This document shows positions 1 through 12,350 of a DNA stretch of 64,000 nt, one piece after another. The notes under the pieces are model-generated. The model was not told the DNA's origin. It saw only the letters and a program-made list of their open reading frames with translations, and did no database searches. Each line of letters starts with the position of its first letter. Within the stretch, counting starts at the first letter, position 1. The translations under genes and the position numbers were made by a program. Origin of the DNA: Adiantum capillus-veneris (lineage: Eukaryota; Streptophyta; Polypodiopsida; Polypodiales; Pteridaceae); the NCBI GenBank assembly GCA_014529385.2, contig CM043953.1, positions 65,800,372 through 65,864,371 of the forward strand, given 5' to 3'.

Positions 1-2
1 GG

Positions 3-524
3 ACTCAGGCAAAACAAAAGAAAGCAGCTGATCGTCACCGTCGTGAAGTGGTATATTCACTTGGTGATTGGGTGCTTTTACGCTTTGAAAAGGCAAGGTT
101 AAAGAAGATGAAGGGCAAGGAAAGACTGTTTCCAAAGCTCAGCATGCGTTACTATGTGCCTTTTCAAGTGTGCGACATAATCAGTGATGTTGCATATAGG
201 CTGAAATTGCCTGACAGTTGGAAGATTCACAATGCGTTTCATGTGAGTCTTCTCAGACCCTATGTGGGTGATGTGCCAAAAGATATGCCAGCTGAAGATC
301 AGCCGGAAGTCGAGGAACTTGACGAGATCTTGGTCCCTGACAAGATTTTGGCACACAAAGAAAGGAAAGTGAAAGGCAAGGTTGCTAGGCGATACTTGGT
401 AAAGTTCAGAAACTATCCACCAATGGATGCTAAGTGGATGGAAGAAGGTGAACTTGTAGAGTCACCAATTGTGTTATCACTTTACCTTGAAGCCTTCGGT
501 TTGCAACCTACCTTGACCCCTTGA
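3..524 (+). CDS. Chromovirus polyprotein C-terminus (integrase tail and chromodomain), partial
   Basis: The open frame runs from the window edge to a TGA at 522-524, about 173 residues. The first part is the integrase C-terminal domain (VLLRFEKARLKK, then FPKLSMRYY, then IHNAFHVSLLRPY). From about residue 100 a chromodomain follows, with the conserved features ILAHKERKVKGK, RYLVKF and WMEEGEL. In chromoviruses this domain is thought to steer integration towards particular chromatin marks. It aligns without a frame break to the last ~170 residues of the 1704-residue polyprotein at 52162-57276, with scattered substitutions (for example YYV for YYG). The reading frame opens upstream of the window, so the internal Met at 48 is not a start. 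Confidence 0.9.
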   Translation, partial: TQAKQKKAADRHRREVVYSLGDWVLLRFEKARLKKMKGKERLFPKLSMRYYVPFQVCDIISDVAYRLKLPDSWKIHNAFHVSLLRPYVGDVPKDMPAEDQPEVEELDEILVPDKILAHKERKVKGKVARRYLVKFRNYPPMDAKWMEEGELVESPIVLSLYLEAFGLQPTLTP

Positions 525-1097
525 GTTTCAAAGCTACATGGATTGTCAGTGTGACAATGGCTTCTGAAAGAAATGATGTACATGGTATTTAAAGTGAGCT
601 CGAATGAAATACCTGTTACATGAATATTAGAGCTGTACAGATTGTCAGTTTGGCAATTGCTCTTATGGAATGTCCAAAAATTTGGTTAGTGCTATAGAAG
701 TGAGTATTTCTTGTCAGTTTGTCAAGGATACAGTGATTGCTTCTATTGAAGAGTACATGTGTAACTGTATTCTTAAACTGTCGGTTTGGGTATGCTCGAA
801 AGTGTTACGGGATCCAACGTGTACTATAAGACAGTGGCAAAATGTGCAGCTACCATTTTGTCATTGGAAAGTTAGTGACTCAAAGCAATGGCAGAGTGCG
901 AAGCTACCACTATGTCATTGGGACAGGGTTCACACGCAGGCAATACATGAGTCGACGAGGTGTTGAATACACCAGGGTTGACAATGAGCATGTATGTGTC
1001 ATATATGTGTCGACAGGTGTTGAATACATCAGTGTTGACAGTAAGCATGTACGACATAGATGCAAACGAGGACGTTTGAGATTTCAAGAGGGGGGTA
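525..1097 (+). other. 3' noncoding region of CV-1 built of short duplications, ending in the polypurine tract
   Basis: No coding signal is evident. The region consists of diverged short tandem duplications: GATTGTCAGT-type units near 541, 638 and 711; a unit ending in CATTTTGTCATTGG or CACTATGTCATTGG at about 831-867 and 887-920; and a unit starting GTCGAC with GGTGTTGAATACA at about 951-1005 and 1010-1060. It ends in AAGAGGGGGGTA directly before the LTR, a typical plus-strand primer. The same arrangement is present in CV-2 at 51589-52161. Confidence 0.75.
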
Positions 1098-2575
1098 TGT
1101 CACCAACGTGTGACTACTATCTATCCTTTTTGTTGATTTCTTTCTTATTATCTATTTACTTTCACTTTTTGGAAACACCCCTCGGGAAATCTAACTGCCC
1201 TGCATTGCATAGCTAGTGTGGAACTGTCCAGAGGGAGTCCAGGCCTGAGGGCAAGAGAGCACTAAGGTTGGACAAGGACTATGGTTAGCCAAAGTGGGGT
1301 CATTGACTAGCCAAAGTGGAATCCTTTGCTACAGAGGCTACATTTCAGTTTTGGATGTGGCCGCAGTGTACAAAGAGGGTCGGATGACCTAGAAAGATAC
1401 AATGGCAGCATCTCCTAAATTTTAGGGAACTGCTATTTTGGGACCTGAAAATGTGTTGACGTCATTATCTCCGGAATGACAAGGGGAACATTTTCTTATT
1501 CTGCCATGAAGTCAACTGGGCAACCGGTTGGGATATTTTTAGACGGCAACCCCGAAACGGGAAAATGCTTATAAATGTGCCAAGTGGCACCTTCTGGTGC
1601 ACTTGCCTCATGCAACAAGAAGTGGCGCTGAATTTAGGAGGGGGAGAGCCTCATTTTCAGTTTTTGTCACAGGTTAAGAGCTATGGAGTGCTTGCTTTCC
1701 CTCTTACGCACAGTGCGGTGCCAGGAGTGATGCCCTGCACGCTACGCACTGCCCTCTCTCTCCCCTTTGGCAGTATGTTATGCCCCTCTAGTGGGCTCTT
1801 CATTTGACCAATGTACAATTGTGTGGGTTCATGCGCGATTGCCAAGGCAAGAGCCTCTTGCACAGGTACTGGAATAGCTAGCGGCTAATCCCCCCGCAGG
1901 TACAGGTGAATTCGGAGAGGTTTCACGCCAGAAATCTCGTCCGATTCAAAGGGCAAGTAGCCCTACAGGTGCGGGAGCTCGAGGACTTGCTACGGATGCG
2001 ACCGGCACGCGAAACGGAGCCCGAAACAGTGAATTACAGCCTGCTGTGTATTTTTGCAGGTTTAGGGTTTTGGCCCTAAACGGACCCTAATACCCCCAGG
2101 AGGTTCGGGGACGCAAGGGGACCGCTGTACAGATGATCTAGCGCATTTTCAGGGCTGAAAACAGAGAATTCAGCGTGCTGCAGATTCTCGCCAGGTTTTG
2201 CAAAGTGCCCGTATGCGTCGGGAAAGTAAGTCAATGCGTGGGAATATTGACTGTGAAGGGTTCTAGTACAGTTATGCTGCCGAAATCGGGCTAAAACAGT
2301 GGAAATTCAGCCGAGTTTGTGCGGGGCAGCTTGTAGTGAACCACAGCGTTTATTCCCTCTTTTGAATAATAAAGAAATACCGAAAGGGGCGCCTAAGTTA
2401 GGGGCCAATCTGGTGTCCGTCTACTCATACAGGTGCAATCTAGCAGCCTGTATCCCTCTCCCCTTTGTTGTGTCTTGAAAGTACAGGTAAAATAGACGAC
2501 TAATAATGGGTGAAAGCTAAATCAAGGTTTAAAGTAAAGTCTACCGCCCTTTTTGGATTGAACACGCCGGTTACA
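1098..2575 (+). repeat. 3' LTR of CV-1
   Basis: This 1478-bp LTR follows the polypurine tract. A TATA-like TATAAATG lies at about 1571. At 2368-2393 a polyadenylation-like module (AATAAAGAAATACCG followed by AAAGGGGCGCC) occurs about 180 bp before the end. It matches the CV-2 LTRs (50112-51588 and 57334-58810) in the opposite orientation. Confidence 0.9.
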
Positions 2576-4079
2576 CCAAGGGAGAAAAACCTAGAATATT
2601 GGTTAAGTTGGCAGACTCGCCACAGTAGGGATCCAAAGGAGGGAAAATAGGGATCCAAAGGGGGGGCCATCAGCAAAAGAGCGATGTACAACAATGGGCT
2701 TTGAAGACCCTAAGGTTCAACCCATTAAGACTTCCAAAATGCTAAGGTTCCAAAAATCAAAGGTTGTGTCCAATGATCAAGCTTAGAAAAATTGGATGCT
2801 TTGTGTGTGTACAAAAAAGTCTTCATGATTCCTACAGAGGAGAGGGCGAGTCTTGTAAGTAGGGGATGAGAGAGATACACACACACACACACACTCACAA
2901 GCTTCCTTTACACAAAGGGAATGAGGGACACATGTCAGCTCTCTAGCCCAGATGCGCACAAGGTGCACTCAAATCCTATTGGATGGCCATGGAGATGGAC
3001 AAATGAGAATTAGGCTAGAGTAAATCTAGTTTAATTATCTTAGTAACACTTAATAAAAGAACCAATAAGAATTAAGCTCTCTAGAAGACTATTGGACAGC
3101 CTCCGAAGGGGTCCAATGAGCATTCAACAGCCCAATGGCTTGCCTGATTCCTATTGGCCAGAAGACAAAGGGGTCCAATGAGAGTTTAGTTGCATTAATT
3201 AATTACCTAAAGCTCTCACAAAAGGGGAAAGGGGGACACATGTCACAAGACTATCACTTATGCTTCTTAAATCCTATTGGCTAATCATGGAGGGGTCCAA
3301 TGGGAAGCCAGCAAGAGGAATTAGCAAGAGGGGTCGACCAAGAGAGAGAGGGGACTGATTTTTCAAAGGCATTATTCCACACACACTCACATAGCTCATG
3401 TGTGAAGCAAGAAGACTCTCTCTCTCCTTCTCAAGCTTTAATGGAATGCTTATCATCTACTCCAAGCTTGGAGAAGGGAGGCCTACACCAACAACTCTGC
3501 AAATCCAACCAAGAGCCAAGCTTCAATGCATGCTCATCTCCTCTACCATGCTAATTACTAAGCTATGCTAAGCTGATTATGTGAGGAGATGTACATTTTT
3601 CTCATAAGACTACTCCTTCCTCAATCTACTCTCATACCCCGCTAGCTCTCACCATCTTCGAAGGTGTGTGAGGTATTGGGTCTGAGACCGTGAGGGAATT
3701 GATGTTGTGTTTTATAAGTGTTTTGCTTAGTGCTTGAAGCTTCCATCTTCATTGCACTAGCTAGTTATTGAAAAAACACAAAGAATTGTATTGTAAAATG
3801 TCTCTCTTGATGGGGGAAACCGATGGGAAACCTATAATACAAAGCCTTTTGGAGGGGGGACCCGCTCCATGTAAATCCGGTCCTCAACTGTTGTCAATAG
3901 CTTAATTTCTCTCTTTTGAAGTATTGTTCATGCCTATCTAACTAGGTATTATGCTTTTGTTGCTCTCTCTCCACCCAAGCACTCTTGTTATGCTCATTAG
4001 GAATCTATTCTAATGAAATGCTCACTATGTTCATGCTATTTTCCGCTACACACAAGTTACTAGGCCATTAAATGTTACA
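2576..4079. other. No gene seen; CCAAT/ATTGG-rich noncoding stretch
   Basis: The open frames here are short and resemble nothing I recognise. Between about 2970 and 3310 the words CCTATTGG and GGGGTCCAATG recur several times, giving a dispersed inverted CCAAT pattern. A short (AC)n lies at about 2876-2896. The stretch could be an old LTR or intergenic DNA. Confidence 0.5.
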
Positions 4080-5680
4080 CAGGGTGACAAAGGTGCTCAG
4101 CTAGCAGGGACATGGATTCCGATGTTGTTATACGCTGATGATATTGTGTCGATTTCTAACTCTCCGGAGGGGATGCAACGTCATTTGGATGCTTTGCACA
4201 CATTTGTTGATGATAGTGGATTGTCTGTCAACCTTGGGAAAACCAAGGTTATAGTGTTCAACACCACATTACAGTGGGTCAAGAGGTCAGCACCCACATT
4301 TAAATATGGCCAAGAGATAGTGGAGTATGCAAATGCATACACCTATCTTGGGACAGTGGACCGGTGTTTTCATTGAGGAGAGCAGTAGAGACCAGACTGA
4401 CGAGAGCCTATGCAGCCTTGGGATTAGAGAGGATGTGTTCGCACACTCAATTTCAAGAACCACGAACAAAGCTCTCGCTTTTTGACAGTCTAGTGGCTTC
4501 AGCTATACTTTACGGAGTTCGGATATGGGGACCCTCATTAGACCACCATGGCAGATCTGGTAGCACGAATGGATGGAGATGTAATGCAGAGACCTCTGGT
4601 CTCTACGGTTTCTTGCATGATTCAGGCTAAGGCCTCAATGCCACATGAGATTATCCGAGCTGAGCTAGCCGCCCCACCCCTCGTGGTCGAGGCATTCACT
4701 AGATCAGTTTCCTTTATACACAGTGTATGGAAACTCCCCAGAGACACATACGCTTGGCTAGCCTTGCAGTCATCCCGATAGCTAGCACTGCAGGGTGACA
4801 CAACATGTTGGTATGGGCAGATGACATCATGGTTTCGGTCACATGGTTTCAACATGGAGACTTCCTCCATTCCAGTACTCCTTGGATGCACCCTCCATAT
4901 CTCTCACACGGACAGAGATCACCATACTCATACGTCAAGATCTAATTCAGCTAGATACCAGGAGCACATTAATACAACCGGCACAGGAGTTGGCCGCAAA
5001 GATGTCTTTCTATTGAGAGCATCTCCTCCAACTCACGGAGGAAGGTTTTGTGACTAGGCCTGCATAAATGGATATACATTTATCTCATGGGATACGGTGT
5101 GGTTGGATTGTTTCTACTAGAGCTGCGCAGACATTGAGAGAGCTTATTGAGGACATCAGGGGAGAGCCAATCTTAGAGACAGACCACAGACTTCTTTACA
5201 CCATCCAAAGGAGCAGTCATCAAAGCAGATCTCAGATCCCATCCACACCAGAGGTACGCTGATTGATCGAGCCATCAAGCTAGGCAAATCCAGGCGCCCA
5301 CGGCCACAGGGGGCCTCACATCATCGATGGAGGTGGCAACAAAGGATCCAGATCATCCTAGCTCAACATGCCAAACGACCATTCAAAGTATTGACCATGG
5401 AGATATTGATGAGATTCGGCAACGATCGATGAGGGATCTCATCTGAGCTTGATCTGCCTACCTCTGATGATTTATATCTCATTTGTATCATTAGTGATCT
5501 GTATCCATATTTGTGTTAGCTTTGTATTAGCTAACCCATTATATCATCCCTCACTCCAACACCCCTCCCCACCTATTTCGTTTCAGTTTCAGTTTTTCAG
5601 TTCTTCGTACTTTTTGTACTCGGGCATTGTATCACATTCACCAACTGTAATTTTTTGGTCTCATAGGTCACCGACGGAGG
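4080..5680 (+). pseudogene. LINE copy 1, 5'-truncated and broken
   Basis: This is a remnant of a non-LTR retrotransposon. The reading frame at 4122-4376 starts in the reverse transcriptase palm with LLYADDIVSIS (YADD catalytic box), followed by GLSVNLGKTKV and a YTYLGT-type thumb segment. It then shifts frame at about 4364 (SLRRAVETRLTRAYAALG, then ILYGVRIWGP) and again at 4548. The 3' noncoding part ends with GGTCTCATAGGTCA at about 5660-5675, the family 3' end also seen at 5939 and 12095. Several stops and shifts make it nonfunctional. The 5' end is cut at about 4080, as usual for incomplete reverse transcription. Confidence 0.85.
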
Positions 5681-5689
5681 CTACGTCAA

Positions 5690-5991
5690 AAGATTCGGAG
5701 CACGCTGGCCAGGCATGCGCGACGCCCGGTCAGACTACTAACCATGGAGGAAATTGATGAGATTCGCCAACGATCGATGCTAGATTTTTTGTAATAAACC
5801 GCCCATTTTTGCTTAGTATTTTGCTTAGCTCACATCGACCAACCTAGGATCCCATAGTATATATCTTTGTTTTGTACTGTTGTTAGGTTATTTTCGTTAC
5901 TCTGACTTTGTATCAGATCCACCACCTTGTAACTTTCTGGTCTTATAGGTCACTATGGCCTTTTGAAGACGTTAATATAACATTTCATTTC

Positions 5992-5994
<3 letters not shown>
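5690..5994 (+). mobile_element. Second LINE 3'-end remnant
   Basis: A separate short copy of the LINE 3' region follows copy 1. It repeats the GATGAGATTCG and AACGATCGATG words found at about 5410, then ends GGTCTTATAGGTCAC and TTTTGAAGACGTTAATAT before a (CT)n tract. No coding sequence remains. Confidence 0.7.

Positions 5995-6052
<58 letters not shown>
5995..6052 (+). repeat. (CT)n tract at LINE 3' end
   Basis: About 29 CT units directly follow a LINE 3' end and directly precede the next LINE sequence. A (CT)n also follows the LINE 3' end at 12142, so it probably behaves as the element's tail rather than as an unrelated microsatellite. Confidence 0.85.
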
Positions 6053-6057
<5 letters not shown>

Positions 6058-7562
6058 ATTGCACGGATGGGCAGAAAATGAGAATATACAGGCAATGGGA
6101 CAGGCCGGTTTTAGGAGAGGCTTTTCCACTCTTGACCATATTTTGACACTTAAAGCCATCATTAAAGAGGATAGAGCAATGGGAGACGATTTACTGTAGC
6201 TTTGTGGATTTCCGCAAAGCATTTGACATGGTGTTCAGAGCCAGATTGATGCGTAGACTACAGGAGATGGGAGTGCCCAATGAGCTAATTTGGGAGATCA
6301 TGGCTCTCTACAGATCAGTGATGGGACATGCACGCACTCCAGAAGGGATATCTGATTTAGTTCACTCCACTATTGGAGTGAAACAAGGTTGTCCATTGTC
6401 CCCTACTCTATTTGGTATGTATATAGATTAGGTTTTTGATTGCATTGACAAAGAGGGTGACAGAGGTGCCAGCTAGCACGGACATGGATTCCATTGTTGT
6501 TATAAGATAATAATATTGTGTTGATCTCTGACTCACCGGAGGATACGCAGCGACATTTGGATGCATTACATAGCTTTGCGAAGGATGGTGGATTGTCTGT
6601 AAACCTTGGTAAAACTAAGGTTATGGTGTTTAACATCACATCGCAGTGGGTCAGGCGATCAGCTCCTACATTCATTTATGGTCAGGAGACTGTGGAGTAT
6701 ACACATAGTCTTCACTAGGCCAATGTTTTCTTTGAAGAGAGCAACAGAGACTAGACTAACCAGAGCGTATGCGGCCTTGGGAGGATTGGAGAGGGTGTGT
6801 TTGCAGGTTCAATTCCATGAACCCCGAACACAACTCTAGCTCTTTGATACATTGGTAGCTTCAGCTATGCTCTACGAGGTTCAGGTTTGGGGACCCTCTG
6901 TAAGTCAGGATGGGTGGAGAGGGATGGAGAGGCCCTTGGTATCTATGATCTCGCAGTTGATTAGAGAGAAGGTCTCTGTGCCACGCGAGATCATAAGAGG
7001 GTACTTGGCAGCCCCCCCTGTAGAGATAGAGGCACTTACCATATCAGTTATCTTTATACACAGCTTATTGGATACTACCAAAGACAGATATGCCAGATTG
7101 GCCCTTGAGTCCTCTAGACAGGAGGACACATCATGCTGATATGCACAGATGTCATCATGGTTCCATATACATGGCCTCATCATGGATAGATTACCTCCCT
7201 TCCAGTACTCCCTTGATGGACCATCGTTGTCTCTTACACCATTGGAGATCACTAGACTCATTCGCCAGGACCTGACCCAGCTAGACACGAAGAGGACATG
7301 GATAGAGTGGACGCAAGAGTTGGACACGAAGATGGCTTTCTATAGAGAGCATCTTCTCCAACTCACACAGGATGGGTTTGTGATCCGACCCAGCTATATG
7401 GATACACAGCTCTCTCATGGGTTACAGTGTGCCATTGGTCAGATAGAAACATCTTCACGCCAGCTTCAGATTGAGACTGGTAGGTTTAGAGGGATACCAA
7501 CAGCCAGTAGGATATACTACCTATGCCACATAGAGCCAGAAACAGAGATGCATTATATATAT
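6053..7562 (+). pseudogene. LINE copy 2, reverse transcriptase part (5' half of a split copy)
   Basis: Reverse transcriptase motifs appear in order across several frames. At about 6100-6230 the frame reads through a TLDHILTLKAII-like segment and FVDFRKAFDMVFRARL (first catalytic Asp region). At 6204-6431 it continues with GVKQGCPLSPTLFGMYID and then a stop. At the catalytic box (about 6505) the sequence is degraded to AATAATATT where copy 1 has the YADD codons. The thumb and connection region (GLSVNLGKTKV; TRLTRAYAALGG) follows in shifted frames to 7139, then 7149-7560. The copy breaks off at about 7562 in an AT run and resumes at about 11319. Confidence 0.85.
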
Positions 7563-8650
7563 ATATACCTAGATGAATCCAAGATAAGCCCAGAAAAGGA
7601 AAGTGCAAGGTATAGACCCATGGTAGTCACCCACAAGACAATATAACCATCAACTCCATCATGCATAGTATTGACTAAATACCACGACATCCCCACTAAC
7701 GTCGTCAGTGCCCAATAGTGAGCGTAGAACTAGGTACTAACATATGCTCCTAAACACAACACGCACCACACGGACACACACATGAGCATACATCAACACA
7801 AAGTTCAGCGTACTGAGTTTCTGTCATGACTCCAGAGATCAAGGGCAGCTTCAGCCATAATGAAGCCTAGCACTAAAAGAAGCATTAAATCGAAAAAATT
7901 AGCACAAAAATGAGGTAGTTGATAGGGCATACGCGCCACCACAAAAGATAGATAGAATTAGCACAATATCAACTGGTCTGTGAGGTCCCCACCCCGCCGT
8001 ATCAACCAACGGATTTGATGGTGAACCTGGTGGCCACTAGATCTATTGCGGAAGCAAACAAAATGGTTCAAGGTTCGACTAGCGGACGATCTCTCATCAC
8101 AAAGTGAGTCGAGTTCGAGCCTACTAGCAAGGAGATCTAGCTCCACCTCGCAAGGGAAGCGTACTTAAACTATCTAGCGATCCTAAGACCCACCTTCCAA
8201 GAGGAGAGAAACCCCGAGTGCCTTTTTCCCCATGTTTTAGAGGCACGTAGTCTTGAGATTTCATCGCTCTAGGGCAAATGAGTGTTACTAATATCGAAGT
8301 AAGCATTATGGGGACAGAGTTCTCGACCAATCGGGACCACCCATCTCATAGGCATTGGCAACCTGAGCCAAGCCCCCACTTTCCACCCCCACACTCACAC
8401 TTCCTTGTGTGACCTAATTACTACCACAATGATTGTTCAACATAAACATTCCTTGATTAATTTCGAATCACATTGTTCGTTAAGACAGCCCTTCAACCAG
8501 TATTGCAAACAACACCAAGACAGTATTCTAGTAAAAATTCTACTCAAACTTATTCATTAAAATCCAATGTTCTGGAGGTACAGCATCCCCCCTCCAGCGA
8601 GAGTTTACTCCTCCCGTTGTCGCCTAGCTGCCCATACAACTAGGTATGTC

Positions 8651-8764
8651 CACCGCATAGAAAGCACGACATGGACATTCCCACCGCCTAACCAGCAGAC
8701 ATGGGTTCCCACCGCTTCACCAGCAGTTGTGGGTATCCACCGCTTAACTAGCAGACGTGGATTC
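8651..8764. repeat. Degenerate ~30-bp minisatellite
   Basis: Four imperfect tandem units share CCACCGC near the start, AGCAG or AGCACGAC in the middle, and ATGG/GTGG followed by TT or TA at the end. No coding role is apparent. Confidence 0.65.
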
Positions 8765-10735
8765 AAGAGCCCTTAACCAAGAACTCTGCCCCCTGTGATC
8801 AGTAGGGGGGTCAGGACTGATTCAACATTGGAAATAAAAGAACATGTCGAGCTAAATTTTCCCTAGCAGACATTCTTTCCTATTGCAAAGAGTATATCCA
8901 TCAATCATTTCTTTCCTACTATAGACTTTAATGTACAAATGAGTTCAGTGCCGAGGTTTCCGTCGGATTTCTCCAACATGTTTTGGGGATATGTTCATTC
9001 CTAACTAAACGTGTGCAATGTTAATTCAAACGACTTGAATAAAATTATGACCTACCTCTTCCATTTCTTCGTCAATGGCCCGTTAGATGACCGGTGTTTG
9101 TTCGTCCATGGGAGCTTTTCCCTTTCCATTGACATTGCTTGTTCCCGCCTCACGGTCGTGGGCACCACCGAAGCGAGTTCTCTTAACCGGGGCCATTTTA
9201 CTCGCTACTTTAAATAATTAGCTTGGAGAAAAGAGCTAAGGTCCGCAAGCGTCATGACAAACCAATTGATAGATTAGCAGCATTAAATAATCCCTCCTAT
9301 ATGAGAGGTCTAGATTTTTCCATATAGCAATCATTATGGATGACACATACTCCTATGGGAACCAACTCTAAAGATAATTACTCGCCTTAGAGATAATTAA
9401 GAATAATAGGATTTCACTAATGGAATTACCAGAGAGATGAATTAAGCATGATTAATCTCTTTCCTAGCAATTAGATGGTGCAGATTCACTTTATGCATAA
9501 GTGTGAGAAAAATCAACTCTTAGAGACTTAACAACGGATTAATTTTTCCTTAATTTCATCTTAATGCATAAGAGAAATGAATTTAATTTAGCTACAATAT
9601 TAATGAGTGATAGAAAGAGTGATTCTCATCAATCTACACAATTACCGGCTTACCGATTAATTACTATGCTACCTAGAGAGAGAAAATTCTATTAATCATG
9701 CACTAATCATTAATTAAGAGTGATGAATGGCTGATAATTCAGCTATGGGATGATGATTATATAATAGAATATGGTTAAGGAGAATTAGAGAGCAATTGTA
9801 GAGAATTACGACTAGGAATAAGCATAATAGACGAGAAATTTAGATGGTAATGAAAAGAATTTACAGAAGGCATTAATTAAACCGTGGTTACCATGATTAA
9901 GGGCTGATAACCCTCTCGATTTTCTGATTTAATCAAGCTTCTTGAGGGAGAATTCGATAGCACCTCCCTCCTTGCTTCTCCTTCAAAGGATGCGTGTACC
10001 GACAGCACCTCCCCAAGGTGTGTGTAGGTATGTGTGTGTACTGAGTGAGTGTGTGAGCATGTGTGTGTGTGTGTATGTACACTGGCCTTTAAATAGGCCT
10101 CCTCAAGCTGAAAATCGACCTGGGTTGCTAAATGCATCTGGGAGCTTCTCCAATTAAGCATGGCAAGTCCAGTTCCCTACCTACCAAGTGTCAGGTTGGC
10201 TAGGTTAACTGACTCTGAGACTTAGTTACTGGCTTGGCAGCTTTCCCAGGACTCCCACAAAGACAAAAGGCGACCCCTAGCTGCTAAAGCTGATCTGGAG
10301 TGGCCTGGGACCTGTTCCTACACAGTCTCGGGCTCCGGTGCCTCCCCGCTCAATTTTTGGAAAAATTGATTTTAGGCTAAAACGGGTCATACGAGTCGGA
10401 TTTTGATGCCGTAAATTGCTATACGGAGCTCTAACTAAGGCATACCGGCCCGAGTACCTACCATATTTAGCAGCCCCCGGGGTCCGAAAATGCATTTTTT
10501 TTCAAATTCGGGGCACGGGTGCAGTTTTTCGAGATGGTCGAAACTGGATAGGACGGGTGACCAAAAACTTGCTATTTTTGGAAATTTTTTACAAAATTTA
10601 TTTTAATTCACATTTCGAAGCTTAAAAATATTCTAAACATCATGGCACTGACAGAATTCGGAAACTGCTAAAAATAGAAACTTTTTCCATTATATTCATT
10701 TCAAGGTACAATGGTGCTCTTTTGATCGGGGTCAG

Positions 10736-11318
10736 AGACCTTACATGGTCGTAACTCGGACAAAAACTTCATAATGTGAAGTCTGCATGTCCGCTATACG
10801 ACTAAAAATTATACTTAGATGAATCCAAGATAAGCCCAGAATCACCCTTAAAGGAAAGTGCAAGGTATAGACCCATGGTAGTCACCCACAAGACAATATA
10901 ACCATCAGCTCCATCATGCATAGTATTGACTAAATACCACGACATCCCCACTAACGTCATCAGTGCCCAATAGTGGGTGTAGAACTAGGTACTAACATAT
11001 GCTCCTAAACACAACACACACACAACACGCACACACATGAGCATACATCAACACAAATTTCAGCGTACTGAGTTTCTGTCATGACTCCGGAGATCAAGAG
11101 CAGACTCGGCCATAATGAAGCCTAGCACTCAAAGAAGCATTAAATCAAAAAAATTAGCACAAAAATGAGGTAGTTGATAGGACATACCCACCACAAAAGA
11201 TAGAAAGAATTAGCACAATATCAACTGGTCGTAACTCAGACAAAAACTTCACAATGTGAAGTTGGCATGTCCGCTATACGACTAAAAAATATACCTAGAT
11301 GAATCCAGGATAAGCCCA
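10736..11318. repeat. ~480-bp tandem repeat (one full unit plus a partial second)
   Basis: The segment starting GGTCGTAACTCGGAC at about 10747 and ending before CTAGATGAATCC recurs at about 11229 (GGTCGTAACTCAGAC), a period of about 483 bp. Each unit consists of this ~70-bp lead and the ~410-bp segment also found at 7563-7977. The second unit stops after the first ~26 bp of that segment, exactly where LINE sequence resumes. Confidence 0.75.
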
Positions 11319-12239
<921 letters not shown>

Positions 12240-12338
12240 GTGTTCAATTCCCTCAAGTGAAGTAAAACGAACCTTGTATTTGTGCGAAGTACTAGATCTG
12301 AGCTAAAATCCTTAAAACCCTTCCGTTGCACCTGGCAT

Positions 12339-12350
12339 TGGTATCAGAGC
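12339..12350 (+). promoter_or_regulatory. Primer binding site (tRNA-iMet type), element F
   Basis: TGGTATCAGAGC lies two bases after an LTR ending GGCA. This is the classic plant LTR-retrotransposon primer site, complementary to the initiator tRNA-Met 3' end. Confidence 0.9.

Larger units (their letters stand above)
1..2575 (+). mobile_element. Chromovirus CV-1, 3' part (pol end, 3' UTR, 3' LTR)
   Basis: This is the 3' end of a Ty3/gypsy LTR retrotransposon whose 5' part lies left of the window. In order it has the end of pol with a chromodomain (to 524), about 570 bp of noncoding DNA, a purine tract at about 1084-1097, and an LTR at 1098-2575. It closely matches the complete minus-strand element at 50112-58810, so the two are copies of one family. 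The LTR starts TGTCACC and ends GGTTACA, where the other copy ends GGTTTCA. The left LTR and target duplication cannot be seen. Confidence 0.93.
7563..11318. other. 3.75-kb block splitting LINE copy 2; nature unresolved
   Basis: Both junctions carry the same ~26-bp sequence, starting TATACCTAGATGAATCC and ending AAGCCCAG, at about 7563-7593 and 11291-11318. A ~410-bp segment at 7563-7977 is repeated at about 10809-11230. Between them lie 2.8 kb with no recognisable protein: a stretch at 7978-8340, a 30-bp minisatellite at about 8651-8764, an AT-rich region at 9230-9900, and (TG)n-rich sequence at about 10018-10080. No initiator-tRNA primer site was found. It could be a degraded LTR element or a recombined repeat block. 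Confidence 0.6.

Noticed and set aside
670-966. 98-codon ORF in the CV-1 3' region, also present in CV-2 (51720-52016)
   Set aside because: The two copies are almost the same DNA, so a shared ORF is no evidence of coding. It overlaps a second shared ORF in another frame and consists of tandem duplications.
4821-5262. Two small ORFs after LINE copy 1 RT as separate genes
   Set aside because: They align with the LINE C-terminal region at 7149-7560 in shifted frames.
5953-6222. Arg/Glu-rich and Leu/Ser-rich ORFs over CT tracts (also at 12118, 12140, 34384 and 19429)
   Set aside because: They are translations of (CT)n microsatellites.
8075-8110. GGTTCGACT next to stem-like sequence as a tRNA gene
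   Set aside because: I could not build a full cloverleaf around the T-loop-like word.
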